A DNA stretch of 20,928 nucleotides from a virus: the IMG/VR virus record IMGVR_UViG_3300042294_001868, positions 1 through 20,928 of that record. The stretch is one strand, 5' to 3'. The position numbers and the translations under genes were made by a program. Below, piece after piece: positions 11,133 to 19,908 of the stretch (position 1 is the first letter of the stretch; each line of letters starts with the position of its first letter). The notes beneath the pieces are model-generated. The model saw only the letters and a program-made list of their open reading frames with translations, had not been told where the DNA came from and did no database searches.

Positions 11133-13448
11133 ATGGAAAACACCCTCGAACGCCCCGCTGACTTAGGCGAGGGCTCAGAGGCGCTCGCCCGTCGCTGGAA
11201 ACTTGAACTCAAGCTGTCCGGTAAACGCGAGGCGAATTGGCGCAGAAAAGCCGCCGACGTTCTGAAGCAGTACACGCCGGAGAACCCCGCCGCCAACAGC
11301 TTTAACGTTTTGTGGACGAACACCGAAACCCTCAGGCAAGCTTGCTACAACAGCCTGCCGCAGCCGCTTGTCCGTCGCCGGTATCACGACGACGACCCCG
11401 TAGGCAAAGGCGTTTCACAAGCCCTCCAGCGCTCGCTTGAATACTGCCAGGACGCCTACGACTTCCACGCGGCCATGCAGGGCGACGTGCTGTCCATGCT
11501 CTTACCGGGCCGCGCCCTGTCCCGTGTCCGTTACGTCCCCAGCCTCACGCAGGTTGGCACGCCTGTCCCCAATGAGCAGGCCGAAGAGCCCACGCACGAA
11601 GCCCAAGAGGGCGCTTACGAGGAACTGGCGTGGGAACAGGTGGTTGTCGAGCGCGTCCAGTGGGACAAGTTTCGTATCGGCCCCGGCAAGTCGTGGGACG
11701 ACGTGACGTGGATTGCCTTCTGCCATGACTTGAGCCGCGAGGACTTGGTAGACAAGTTTGGCGAGGACATTGGCAACGCCATTCCGCTGGACGAGGTGGC
11801 CGACGAGGACGTGAAGCGCGACTCCGAGATTGAGCCGCTGTTTCGTACCGGCGAAGTCTGGGAAGTGTGGGACAAGGACGAGCGCAAGGTTATCTGGATT
11901 TCCCTTGGCTACCCGAAGCCGCTGAAGGTGCAGGACGACCCGTTGGGGCTGCTTCAGTTCTGGCCCTGCCCGCGTCCCCTTTACGCCATTGAACGCCCGG
12001 ACAGCCTCGTCCCTGTTTGCCTGTACGCGCAGTACGAGCAGCAGGCCAAGGAACTCAACCGCATATCGACGCGCATCAACAAGCTGGTGGAGGCGTTGCG
12101 CGTTCGCGGCGTGTATGACGCGACGCTGACGGAGCTGTCGCAGTTGATGAAGCTGCCGGACAACGAGCTCGTCCCGGCTGAGAACGCCACGGTGCTCCTC
12201 GAGCGCGGCGGGCTTGAGAAGGCCATCTGGATGATGCCCATCGACCAAGCCGCACTGGTGCTGGCGGGCTTGTATCAGCAGCGCGAGCAGACGAAGGCCG
12301 TCATCTACGAAATCACCGGCATTGCCGACATCATGCGGGCGGCATCGGACCCCGCTGAAACCTTCGGCGCGCAGAAGATCAAGACCACCTGGGGCACGCA
12401 GCGGCTCCAGCGCATGCAGGCCGAGGTGCAGCGCTACATCCGCGACCTGATTCGCCTGAAAGCCGAAATCATCGCCGAGAAATTCCAGCCTGAGACCATT
12501 CAGGCGATGACGATGCTGAACCTGCCGACTGAGCAGGATGTCATGCAGGCCCAGATGGCGGGCCAGCAGATTGACGGGCCGACGTGGGAGCAGGTAATCG
12601 AGGGGATGCGGAATGAGTCGTCGCGCTCGTACCGCATCGACATCGAAACCGATAGCACGCTGTCCGCAACGCAAGACAACGACATGGACGCCCTCGCAAC
12701 CCTGCTGGGCGGCGTCACCCAGTTGGTGCAGGGCTTGGGGCCTGCCGTACAGGCCGGGGCGATGCCGGTGGAAGCACTCAAGGAAATCATCCTCGTCGCC
12801 TGTCGCCGCGCCAAGCTCGGCTCAGCCGTCGAGGATGCCTTGGACAAGGTGCAGGCACCGGCACCCCAAGCAGACCCCGCAGAAGCCGCGAGAATGGCCG
12901 AGGAAGCCAAGGCGCAGGCCGAGCAGATGAAGCTCGAAATGCAGACGGCCATGAAGGAGCGCGAGCTACAGGCGCAGGCCCAGCTCGAGCAGTGGAAGGC
13001 CCAGTTGTCGGCTGAGACGGAACGCGCCAAGCAGGAAGCGCAGGCGCGGGAGCAGGCGCACACGGCGGAATTGGACGCCCAGCGCGAAGCCCTGCGGATA
13101 CGGCTTGAGTCCGAAGCTGAACAGCGGCGGGAAGCGTTTGAGCGCTGGAAGGCGGAACTGGACGCCAGCACGAAGATTGTCATCGCGGAACTGTCCGCTG
13201 GCGCCCGTGAACCTGGGGAAGGCCAGACGCCGAAAACCGGCGCGCTGTCGGGGATGCTGTCCGAAACCGTGCGGATTGCGAACGGCGACGTCATGGAAAA
13301 GCTCGGCCAGACGCTGGCTGAATCCGCCTCACAGCAGGCGCAGACGACGCAGGCCATGCTTGCCACGATAAACGCGCTCATCCAGCAGATGGGCCGTCCG
13401 AAACGAATCGTGCGCGGCGCGGATGGCCGCGCGGTGGGGGTTGAATAG
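11133..13448 (+). CDS. portal protein with long coiled-coil C-terminus
   Basis: The 771-residue protein forms the dodecameric DNA gate of the head. It begins like podovirus portals (WRRKAADVLKQYTPENP, NVLWTNTETLRQACYN) and contains IYEITGIADIMRAASDP and TWGTQRLQRMQAEVQRYIRD at about residues 395 to 440, typical of the portal wing and stem. The last 200 residues (about 570 to 700) are a long Glu, Gln, Ala and Arg-rich coiled coil, likely the barrel helices. ATG at 11133 is preferred to TTG at 11127. No strong Shine-Dalgarno is present. The gene follows the tailspike by six bases. Confidence 0.85.
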   Translation: MENTLERPADLGEGSEALARRWKLELKLSGKREANWRRKAADVLKQYTPENPAANSFNVLWTNTETLRQACYNSLPQPLVRRRYHDDDPVGKGVSQALQRSLEYCQDAYDFHAAMQGDVLSMLLPGRALSRVRYVPSLTQVGTPVPNEQAEEPTHEAQEGAYEELAWEQVVVERVQWDKFRIGPGKSWDDVTWIAFCHDLSREDLVDKFGEDIGNAIPLDEVADEDVKRDSEIEPLFRTGEVWEVWDKDERKVIWISLGYPKPLKVQDDPLGLLQFWPCPRPLYAIERPDSLVPVCLYAQYEQQAKELNRISTRINKLVEALRVRGVYDATLTELSQLMKLPDNELVPAENATVLLERGGLEKAIWMMPIDQAALVLAGLYQQREQTKAVIYEITGIADIMRAASDPAETFGAQKIKTTWGTQRLQRMQAEVQRYIRDLIRLKAEIIAEKFQPETIQAMTMLNLPTEQDVMQAQMAGQQIDGPTWEQVIEGMRNESSRSYRIDIETDSTLSATQDNDMDALATLLGGVTQLVQGLGPAVQAGAMPVEALKEIILVACRRAKLGSAVEDALDKVQAPAPQADPAEAARMAEEAKAQAEQMKLEMQTAMKERELQAQAQLEQWKAQLSAETERAKQEAQAREQAHTAELDAQREALRIRLESEAEQRREAFERWKAELDASTKIVIAELSAGAREPGEGQTPKTGALSGMLSETVRIANGDVMEKLGQTLAESASQQAQTTQAMLATINALIQQMGRPKRIVRGADGRAVGVE

Positions 13449-13990
13449 TGGCCGATAACGTAGGCTATACACCGGGGTCTGGCGCGACCGTAGCGGCCGA
13501 CGACGTTAGCGGCGCGCTGCACCAGCGCATCAAGCTGACGCTCGGCGCGGACGGCGTCAGCGACGGGGACGTTTCTGCGTCGAACCCGATGCCGGTCGAC
13601 GTGTCTGCGCCGGTGGCGATTGCCGGGTCTGTCGACGTGGTGGCCGCGACACCGCTGCCGGTGGACCTGTCGAACGTCACGCCTAGCGCGCCGCTGCCGG
13701 TCGAACTGGTCGTCAACGGCGCGGCCTTCGAGGTGCATGACGCGGAGGCTGTCGAGTTATTGTCGCGCCTGCTGCTCTACCTCGACTCGCCGCGTGGATA
13801 CGACAAAAGCCTCCAGCGCGAGCGCGTCACAGCGATTCTTGAGTCGGGCACCGTGACAACCGTCACGACGGTCACGACGTGCGCGACCGTCACCAACCTT
13901 TCGACGATTGACACGCTGCAGGGCGGACTGCTGGTGCGCGGCCAGAACATGGCGGCGTGGGCGCAAACCGTGCGCGCGAGGATTACGTAA
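13448..13990 (+). CDS. phage structural or accessory protein, 180 aa
   Basis: GTG at 13448 overlaps the portal stop by one base. The product starts GYTPGSGATVAADDVSGALH and has repeated LPV-type strands (PMPVDVSAP, PLPVDLSNV, PLPVELVVN), then a helical middle and a Thr/Val repeat (VTTVTTVTT). Similar proteins, recognised by the YTPGSGATVAADDVSG start, are encoded near portal genes of many phages and are presumed virion parts. A C-terminal NMAAWAQTVRARIT end is also typical. The exact position in the particle is unknown. Confidence 0.65.
   Translation: MADNVGYTPGSGATVAADDVSGALHQRIKLTLGADGVSDGDVSASNPMPVDVSAPVAIAGSVDVVAATPLPVDLSNVTPSAPLPVELVVNGAAFEVHDAEAVELLSRLLLYLDSPRGYDKSLQRERVTAILESGTVTTVTTVTTCATVTNLSTIDTLQGGLLVRGQNMAAWAQTVRARIT
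13853..13897 (+). repeat. five nine-base units encoding VTT repeats
   Basis: The units read GTGACAACC, GTCACGACG, GTCACGACG, TGCGCGACC and GTCACCAAC. They encode VTT, VTT, VTT, CAT, VTN. Two units are identical. Gain or loss of one unit would keep the frame. Confidence 0.6.
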
Positions 13991-15609
13991 TGGCGAACCA
14001 GTTCAAGAAAGTCATCGACCGCCTGATGTGGGCGCAGGTCGCCCCGGCGCCTAACGCCCACGCTGCCGGGACTTCAATGTGTGTCGACATGCGCTCGGAC
14101 GTGTCGCGCAATCCGTTTGTATACAACCTCATCAGCGCGGCGATCCTTAACCGCTACAACATCGTCACGAAGTCTTGGGCGTTCGCGATTAACCCCGGCT
14201 TGAGTCCTGCGCTGAACCCGGGTTCAACGAGCGCATTTGTACCCTCATTCGCTGCCGTGGGCACCATCGCCGCAGGCGCGACGACGACCCGCTTCACGCT
14301 TTCTACGGCTTTACCGTCTCCGGGTGTTGGTGTGAACATGCTCGCCAATCGCGGCGGCAGCGGTGAGTACGGGTTCAAGATTCGCATCATCGACACCGTT
14401 GCGGGCAAGACCGAAGAGCGGTTCATTGTAGGTAACACGGGTGGCACGACGCCGCAAATTACGGTTGATAACGCTTTTACTTTCACGCCGGCTACTGGTG
14501 CGCGGTATGAACTACTTTCAGGGCGCGTTTGGATGCTTACAACGGGATTGCTCGTTGCAACGAGCCATCGCACGTTCGAGGTCGCGACCAACACGCTGGC
14601 TAACCGAAGTATTGCAAACCTACCGGCTACCATCACCACGGATTCCGCTGCGGTTGTTCTGGACGAGCAATACACGCCCTACAACTGCGAGCCGGGTGAG
14701 GGGATGATCAAGGGCGGGTTTACCTACGACACGAACATTGTCGCCCGCATGGCACTAACGGCGACCGCTTCTGGCGCTTCCACGTTGACCGGGCAGGCAA
14801 CCGGCGGTGACGCGGTTGTCGCCGCGAACGAATACCGCAATTTCCAGATTCGCATCGTACAGGATTTGACGACCCCGGCTGCGGTCGGCCAGCGCCGCAT
14901 CATCGCCTCGCACACCGCAGGCCCGAGCCCGGTCTACACGCTCGGCGCGGCGTGGACGACGCAGCCTTCTGCGTCTGCGAAATACGTCATCGAGCTGCCC
15001 AACCTGCTACTGCTTCGCACGACCGCGACAAACGTGGTCTACACGTACAACTACAGCGACGCGACGATTAACAACGGCACGAACAGCATCGCTGCCGACG
15101 CATGGTCGGTTACCTATTTCGGCAACGCGCCTGCGGTGCATGCAGCCTCGGGATTCTGGATGGCCTCGTTCGGTATGCAGCCCGACCCGGCTCGCAATGC
15201 ACGGCACTCGTTCTGCTACTACTGGCGCGGCGGCGTGGCTACGCTCGATGTACTGGATATCGCGGGCAGCATCACCGGCACGTGGACCGGCGCAATTACT
15301 TACGACGGCTCCCCGGGCGCATTCCCGGCAACTGGCTCTACCGGGTGCTACTCGCCCTACGGGCAGGAAGGCCGGTTCCACTACATCAACATGTACGTCG
15401 CATCGGCGGTTAACCAGATTTTCAGATTCGACGTGAAGAACAGAGTGCTGAGTCCCTACACGCCGACCGACTGGTTGCAGGCCGGCACCGCCGCACTCGG
15501 CGGGCGCATGGCGGCGTATGCGGCAATCGACGGCACGGACGAGTATGACTGCATCCTGCTGCAGGCCCACCTGTCGACCATCAGTCAAGAATTGATTGCG
15601 CTGGTATGA
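13990..15609 (+). CDS. probable virion protein, 539 aa
   Basis: ATG at 13990 overlaps the preceding stop (TAATG) and gives 539 residues starting MANQFKKVIDRLMWAQVAPA. The body is beta-rich, with many Thr, Ala, Gly and aromatic strands such as GRVWMLTTGLLVATSHRTFEV and FHYINMYVASAVNQIFRFDV (each a likely strand pair). No transmembrane or enzyme motif is seen. Genes of this size that follow the YTPGSGATVAADD protein are usually listed as structural in podoviruses. A head fibre or decoration role is possible. It ends sharing four bases with the next small ORF. Confidence 0.6.
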   Translation: MANQFKKVIDRLMWAQVAPAPNAHAAGTSMCVDMRSDVSRNPFVYNLISAAILNRYNIVTKSWAFAINPGLSPALNPGSTSAFVPSFAAVGTIAAGATTTRFTLSTALPSPGVGVNMLANRGGSGEYGFKIRIIDTVAGKTEERFIVGNTGGTTPQITVDNAFTFTPATGARYELLSGRVWMLTTGLLVATSHRTFEVATNTLANRSIANLPATITTDSAAVVLDEQYTPYNCEPGEGMIKGGFTYDTNIVARMALTATASGASTLTGQATGGDAVVAANEYRNFQIRIVQDLTTPAAVGQRRIIASHTAGPSPVYTLGAAWTTQPSASAKYVIELPNLLLLRTTATNVVYTYNYSDATINNGTNSIAADAWSVTYFGNAPAVHAASGFWMASFGMQPDPARNARHSFCYYWRGGVATLDVLDIAGSITGTWTGAITYDGSPGAFPATGSTGCYSPYGQEGRFHYINMYVASAVNQIFRFDVKNRVLSPYTPTDWLQAGTAALGGRMAAYAAIDGTDEYDCILLQAHLSTISQELIALV

Positions 15610-15767
15610 CGATAGCTGACCTCATCCGCGTGCTGGCGAATCGGCTGGCGACGTTGAACGTGGACAAGGCGACGGCGGACGCGCGGGGCGACCTTGAGCG
15701 CTCCGCCACGCTTGACGCGGAAATCGCGGAAACCGAAAGCACGCTGGCCACGCTCAGGGCGCTGTAA
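15606..15767 (+). CDS. small helical protein, 53 aa
   Basis: ATG at 15606 overlaps the preceding stop (ATGA) and TAATG joins it to the next gene. The product MTIADLIRVLANRLATLNVD continues as a heptad-like helix with DAEIAETESTLATLRAL at the end. It is probably a short coiled coil. Similar tiny proteins accompany head or tail-fibre genes in other phages, but no function is established. Confidence 0.65.
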   Translation: MTIADLIRVLANRLATLNVDKATADARGDLERSATLDAEIAETESTLATLRAL

Positions 15768-16075
15768 TGCTGCTGACGCTGCTGCAAAGCGTCACCGTCA
15801 AGGTTGACGTCAAACTCGGCGGCGACGACGCGCCCCGCACCGAAATCTGGTCTTACCGCAAGGCCAAGCGGGCGAAGGCCCGCGTCGAAAAGCTGCTGGC
15901 TGAGGTCCGGGAGGAAGCCCCGGCACTTGTTGAAGCCGTCGAAATCCCGAAAACGCCGAAAGCGGAGCCGGATTGGCAGGCCTATGCGATGGCCCTGCAC
16001 GCCATCGAAATCAGGCTGCGGGAATACCAGGAACTGCTGGAACAGGACGACGAGGACGTTCTACTGCTGCTATGA
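15767..16075 (+). CDS. hypothetical protein, 102 aa
   Basis: The product starts MLLTLLQSVTVKVDVKLGGD, has a basic helix (YRKAKRAKARVEKLLAEV), a Pro-rich linker and an acidic tail ending DDEDVLLLL. There is no recognised domain. It overlaps both neighbours by one to four bases in the run of small genes between the virion genes and the double terminator. Confidence 0.55.
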   Translation: MLLTLLQSVTVKVDVKLGGDDAPRTEIWSYRKAKRAKARVEKLLAEVREEAPALVEAVEIPKTPKAEPDWQAYAMALHAIEIRLREYQELLEQDDEDVLLLL

Positions 16076-16401
16076 GACAGCGATACATTCAGGACAGGGA
16101 AACCGGCGAACTCATCCCGGCGAACGAATACACGCGCACGAAAACGCACTTCGTGATGGGCGACCTTCCAGACTACGAAAGCCCGGTGGACGGGCGAATC
16201 GTGCATGGACGGAAGGGCCGACGCGAGGACTTGAAGCGCACCGGCAGCCGCCCGTGGGAAGGCATGGACACCGAAAAGAAGGAAGCCGCTCGAGCGCGGG
16301 CCTATGACGAGGCGAAGGCCGATGCCCGCTTGGACGCCGCTGCACGGCGGGCCTACCACCAACTGCCGCCTGACATGAGGCGACGCTTAGAACGCATGTA
16401 A
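16072..16401 (+). CDS. small conserved phage protein upstream of scaffold, 109 aa
   Basis: ATG at 16072 overlaps the previous stop. The 109 residues begin MRQRYIQDRETGELIPANEY and contain DLPDYESPVDGRIVHGRKGR, then a basic and Ala-rich helical tail. Proteins with this SPVDG-x-I-x2-R-K/S pattern are often encoded just before scaffold genes in podoviruses, with unknown function. The stop is followed at once by two terminators, so it closes its transcription unit. Confidence 0.6.
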   Translation: MRQRYIQDRETGELIPANEYTRTKTHFVMGDLPDYESPVDGRIVHGRKGRREDLKRTGSRPWEGMDTEKKEAARARAYDEAKADARLDAAARRAYHQLPPDMRRRLERM

Positions 16402-16403
16402 CC

Positions 16404-16427
16404 AGCCCGCCTAGTGCGGGCTTTTTT
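16404..16427 (+). terminator. intrinsic terminator, first of a tandem pair
   Basis: AGCCCGC and GCGGGCT form a seven-base stem around CTAGT, and the T run continues to 16427. The sequence is nearly the same as the terminator at 6360-6380. Confidence 0.8.
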
Positions 16428-16429
16428 GT

Positions 16430-16451
16430 AACCCGCTTCGGCGGGTTTTTT
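16430..16451 (+). terminator. intrinsic terminator, second of a tandem pair
   Basis: AACCCGC and GCGGGTT form a stem closed by a TTCG tetraloop, followed by T to 16451. It lies 17 bases before the scaffold start, so scaffold and capsid genes need read-through or a promoter not seen here. Confidence 0.8.
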
Positions 16452-16467
16452 CATTTCTGGAGGCCGA

Positions 16468-17478
16468 ATGCTCGAAAACGAAGGGGCAACCCCCGACGGT
16501 ATCGAGGTGGAAGAAGTCGACGAAAAGTCGATGGACGACACCATCAGGGAAACGCTGGCGAAACTGACTGCGGGTGAAACGGCAGAGCCCGTTGAAGCCG
16601 ACAAGCCCGCCATTACGCGGGACGAGAGCGGGCGATTCGCACCACGGCAAGCTGAAGCGGCGGAAGCCGCGGAGCCGGAAGTCCCGGAAGTCCCAAGCAT
16701 TCCGCCGCCGAATACCTGGCGCAAAGAAGTGGCCGAAAAGTGGGCCGCTGTACCTCCGGAAGTCCAGCAGGAAGTGCTGAGACGCGAGCAGGATTTCCAC
16801 AAGGGCATTGAGCAGTACCGGCAGGAGGCGCAGTTCGGCGGCTCCATGCGGCAGGCCCTCGAGCCGTTCATGCCGACGATGCAGGCCCTCGGCGTGGCCC
16901 CGGAAATGGCCGTCGCCAACCTCTTGCAGGCCGACGCCAAACTTCGCTTTGGCTCGCCTGAGGACAAGGTGCAGTTTTTCAGCTACCTCGCGCAGCAGTA
17001 CGGGGTAGATATCGGACAGGTGCAGGAATACAAGCCTGCGCCGGTAGACCCGACGCTTACAGCCTTGCAGCAGCAGATGCGGCAGTTGCAGGGCTACATC
17101 GAACAGCAACAGAACCTTGGAAGGCAGCAGGCGGAAGAAACGCTACACAGCGAGATATCCCGCTTCGCTGCCGACCCCGCGCACCAGCACTTCGAGGCGG
17201 TTCGCGAGCACATGGCTGCACTACTGCAAGCCGGGCTCGCCCAGTCCCTTGACGATGCCTACGCGCAAGCCATCTACGCGAATCCTCAGACCCGGCAGGC
17301 CCTGACTCAACAGCAGGCGCAGGCGCAGAGAGGAGAGGCCGCGAAGAAGGCGGAAGCCGCGAAGCGGATGGCGAGCGTCAACGTGCGCTCCCGCCCGACG
17401 CTCCCGGCTGACATTGCCGCAGGGCAAACAATGGACGACACCATCAGAGAGACGCTGCGTCGTTTGACGAGCGCATAG
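16468..17478 (+). CDS. scaffold protein
   Basis: The 336-residue, Glu/Gln/Ala-rich helical protein precedes the major capsid gene by 10 bases, the standard place for a scaffold. TGGAGG gives a good start at 16468. An N-terminal acidic tail leads to a conserved region around PNTWRKEVAEKWAAVPPEVQ (about residues 80 to 105) and a long helical body with QQQ runs. Scaffolds guide capsid assembly and leave or are cut before DNA entry. The motif MDDTIRETL occurs at residues 22 to 30 and again at 322 to 330, near the very end. No protease motif is visible. Confidence 0.8.
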   Translation: MLENEGATPDGIEVEEVDEKSMDDTIRETLAKLTAGETAEPVEADKPAITRDESGRFAPRQAEAAEAAEPEVPEVPSIPPPNTWRKEVAEKWAAVPPEVQQEVLRREQDFHKGIEQYRQEAQFGGSMRQALEPFMPTMQALGVAPEMAVANLLQADAKLRFGSPEDKVQFFSYLAQQYGVDIGQVQEYKPAPVDPTLTALQQQMRQLQGYIEQQQNLGRQQAEETLHSEISRFAADPAHQHFEAVREHMAALLQAGLAQSLDDAYAQAIYANPQTRQALTQQQAQAQRGEAAKKAEAAKRMASVNVRSRPTLPADIAAGQTMDDTIRETLRRLTSA

Positions 17479-17488
17479 GAGATAAATC

Positions 17489-18484
17489 ATGGCTTCACCC
17501 GGACAGGGTTATAGCGCTGGCGCGTTCAACGTGTTTTCGGAACTCGTTTCCACCACGTACCGCGCTCATCGCAAGGACATTGCGGACAACGTGACGAAGC
17601 ACAACGCACTCTTCCGCAAGCTCAAGGAAGCGGGCAAAACCCGCGTCGAGGATGGCGGGCTTTCCATCGCGGAGCCGCTCGAGTACGCCTCGAACAGCAC
17701 CTACCAGCGCTACAGCGGGTTTGACGTGCTGGCCATCAACGCCGTGGACGTCATCAGCGCGGCGGAATACCCGTGGCGCCAGGTGGCGGTTTCCATCGCC
17801 ATTTCCGGCTACGAAATGCGCGTGAACAGCGGTGAAAACCGCATCATCAACTTCGTCAAGGCGAAGGTGAAGAACGCGCAGAACAGCATGGCGAACGGCC
17901 TGTCGAACGACTTGTACTCGGACGGCACCGCTGCGAACCAGATTGGCGGCCTCCAGTCGCTGGTGGCTGACGCGGGCACGGGCACCGTCGGCGGTATTAA
18001 CAGTTCGACCTACGCCTTCTGGCAGAACGTCGTGCAGAGCGCCGCGGCCCCGCTTCAGGGTGGCTCTGCGATTACCCCGTCGGCCAACACCATCGAGTCG
18101 CTGATGCTGCCGCTGTGGATTCGCCTCACTCGTGGCGCGGATACCCCGGACCTCATCGTGATGTCGGACGATTACTTCTCGTTCTTCGAGCAGTCGCAGA
18201 CATCTCTGAAGCGCTACACCGCTGACGAGAATGGCCGCGCCGGCATGATTTCGATGAAGTACAAGACCGCCGACGTGTTCTTCGATTCGTCGGGCGGCAT
18301 TCCGGCGGCTCACGCTTACTTCCTCAACACCAACTACATGGACCTCGTCGTGCACCGCGACGCGAACATGACGATGCTGGAAGAGGTGGAGAGCATCAAC
18401 CAGGACGCGATGGTTCGCACCATCGTTTGGATGGGCAATGCCACGGTGAGCAACCGCTCGCTTCAGGGCGTTCTCAAGGCTTAA
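17489..18484 (+). CDS. major capsid protein
   Basis: AGGAG lies 9 bases before the ATG, and the 331-residue product has the composition of a coat protein. It starts MASPGQGYSAGAFNVFSELV, with an internal TYRAHRKDIADNVTKHNALF helix and a C-terminal part (VMSDDYFSFFEQSQTSLKRY, then WMGNATVSNRSLQGVL) typical of a podovirus HK97-fold capsid family. It follows the scaffold and precedes a small beta-rich protein, as in other head modules. Its strong ribosome binding site agrees with high expression. Confidence 0.85.
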   Translation: MASPGQGYSAGAFNVFSELVSTTYRAHRKDIADNVTKHNALFRKLKEAGKTRVEDGGLSIAEPLEYASNSTYQRYSGFDVLAINAVDVISAAEYPWRQVAVSIAISGYEMRVNSGENRIINFVKAKVKNAQNSMANGLSNDLYSDGTAANQIGGLQSLVADAGTGTVGGINSSTYAFWQNVVQSAAAPLQGGSAITPSANTIESLMLPLWIRLTRGADTPDLIVMSDDYFSFFEQSQTSLKRYTADENGRAGMISMKYKTADVFFDSSGGIPAAHAYFLNTNYMDLVVHRDANMTMLEEVESINQDAMVRTIVWMGNATVSNRSLQGVLKA

Positions 18485-18494
18485 GGAGAGAAAC

Positions 18495-19223
18495 ATGTTT
18501 GCTGCTATTGGGCCTTACGCCGGGCATCAGCCGTTCAACGACTGGTTCGAGCCGGACACCGTCCAGCGCATGCCGCTGGGCACCACCATCGACGCCGTCG
18601 ACCCCTACTGGGGCGCTGGCCAGTTCATTTACGTCAAGTCGGACGACACCATCATCAAGGGCTCCGTCTGCACGTTCGACATCGGCGCCGCCGGGGAGCT
18701 GGAAGCCATCCTGCATCCCAACACCGCGAACCTCGGCCTGCCCGTGGGCGTCGCGATGGCGCCGATGACGGCTGGCAAGTACGGCTGGCTTCAGATGAGC
18801 GGCCTCGCCGTGTACAAGACGAACGCCACTGTCGCCGCCGGAACTGCCGTTGGCATTACCGCCGCCGGTATTCTCGGCGCCAACAGCGCGGGCAAGCAGA
18901 TTCTCGGCGTGCGTAACCTGCGCGCCGCGACTGCGACCGCTTCCCTGGCCGGCACGCAGACACAGAGCGGCTCTGGCAAGTTGTTCCGCCCTGCGGGCTA
19001 CGACGGCGCCTTCCTCGGCGCCGCGCTGTCCGGCACTGGCGTCCCCGCCTCGACCGTCGTCGCTGGCCTCGACCCGGATGGCAAGACCATCCTCATGGGC
19101 TCGGCTGTCGGCACGTTCGACCGCACCGCCACGGCGACCGGCATCATCACCCTGACCGTGACTTACACGGGCTTCGGCGCGGGCTTCATTGCCAAGCCGA
19201 ATTCGCAGGGCGCCATCACCTAG
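18495..19223 (+). CDS. probable head decoration or capsid-stabilising protein, 242 aa
   Basis: AAGGAG precedes the ATG by seven bases. The 242-residue protein is rich in Gly, Ala, Thr and Val, with a beta-strand layout (GAGQFIYVKSDDTIIKGSVC, then GWLQMSGLAVYKTNATVAAG) seen in capsid cement proteins. Its position right after the coat gene, before a terminator, supports this role. It is longer than lambda gpD (110 residues). No direct homologue is named. Confidence 0.65.
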   Translation: MFAAIGPYAGHQPFNDWFEPDTVQRMPLGTTIDAVDPYWGAGQFIYVKSDDTIIKGSVCTFDIGAAGELEAILHPNTANLGLPVGVAMAPMTAGKYGWLQMSGLAVYKTNATVAAGTAVGITAAGILGANSAGKQILGVRNLRAATATASLAGTQTQSGSGKLFRPAGYDGAFLGAALSGTGVPASTVVAGLDPDGKTILMGSAVGTFDRTATATGIITLTVTYTGFGAGFIAKPNSQGAIT

Positions 19224-19238
19224 TCCCTTCGCCACCCT

Positions 19239-19267
19239 CGCCCCGGTTCGCCGGGGCGCTTTCTTTT
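19239..19267 (+). terminator. intrinsic terminator after the capsid genes
   Basis: CGCCCCGG and CCGGGGCG make an eight-base stem with a TTCG loop, followed by CTTTCTTTT. It probably lowers read-through after the abundant capsid transcript. Confidence 0.75.
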
Positions 19268-19289
19268 GCCCGCAATACAGCGGGCAAAA
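19264..19289. repeat. ten-base perfect inverted repeat after terminator
   Basis: TTTTGCCCGC and GCGGGCAAAA pair around AATACA. T runs flank the stem on each strand, so it may act as a weak two-way terminator or RNA end stabiliser. It overlaps the T tract of the preceding terminator. Confidence 0.6.
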
Positions 19290-19314
19290 CAAAGCGCAAC
19301 CGCTTGGAGACAGC

Positions 19315-19908
19315 ATGAATCGAGTTCCTTACTTCCGCTTCATCGACCGTGAGCACGGTGTCGATGCCGAGAAAACCGCCGAAATGGGCTACGAAGTGCC
19401 GAAAATCGTCACGTTTATTCAGGTGACGCCACACGGGCACAAGGGCGACCCGATGGAGTTTTTCGCCGAGGAGTGGATTGAGCGGAAAGGCCGCGAGGCC
19501 CGCGAAGGGCGCTATGAGCATTCATGGGTTTCGGAATTCAAGGAAGGCTTGGCGGCATTCAAGGCAGGCCGGGAAATCCCGCGAGAAGGTACGCCGCTGA
19601 TGCACTGGGAGCGAATCCTGAAGTCCCGCCGCGAGCAATTGACTGCGCGATATCCGACGCTTGAGGACTTGGCCGCTGTCCCGGATTCCGCCCTTGGCGA
19701 AATCGGCATGGACGGGCGCGTGCTGCGTGACATGGCCGTTGCTGAACTTCAGGCCAAGCGCGACCTGTCGCCCCTCGTGAAGGAAGTCGCCGACCTTCGC
19801 GAGGACAAGCGCCGCCTTGAAGAGGTGGTGGAGCGCCTCGAAAGCCGTCTGGAAGCACTCGAAAAGCGCCGGGGGCGTCCGCCCAATCCGGTTGAGGAAG
19901 CCGCGTAA
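19315..19908 (+). CDS. hypothetical coiled-coil phage protein, 197 aa
   Basis: TTGGAGA lies before ATG 19315, which is preferred over the open frame reaching 19189. The 197 residues have an N-terminal PKIVTFIQVTPHGHKGDPMEF block, a FAEEWIERKGREAREGRYEH stretch, a middle helical part (YPTLEDLAAVPDSALGEIG) and a terminal coiled coil (EDKRRLEEVVERLESRLEAL) ending in RRGRPPNP, an AT-hook-like basic tail. Related proteins occur after capsid genes in podoviruses; their role is unknown. It overlaps the adaptor gene start by one base. Confidence 0.65.
   Translation: MNRVPYFRFIDREHGVDAEKTAEMGYEVPKIVTFIQVTPHGHKGDPMEFFAEEWIERKGREAREGRYEHSWVSEFKEGLAAFKAGREIPREGTPLMHWERILKSRREQLTARYPTLEDLAAVPDSALGEIGMDGRVLRDMAVAELQAKRDLSPLVKEVADLREDKRRLEEVVERLESRLEALEKRRGRPPNPVEEAA

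Noticed and set aside
11502-12674. Long minus-strand open frames opposite the portal, capsid and other late genes (for example 390 aa here)
   Set aside because: They are mirror frames of GC-rich coding genes, without family motifs or ribosome sites.
8155-15609. Diversity-generating retroelement target in the tail genes
   Set aside because: No reverse transcriptase or pair of adenine-variable template and target repeats was found in the window.
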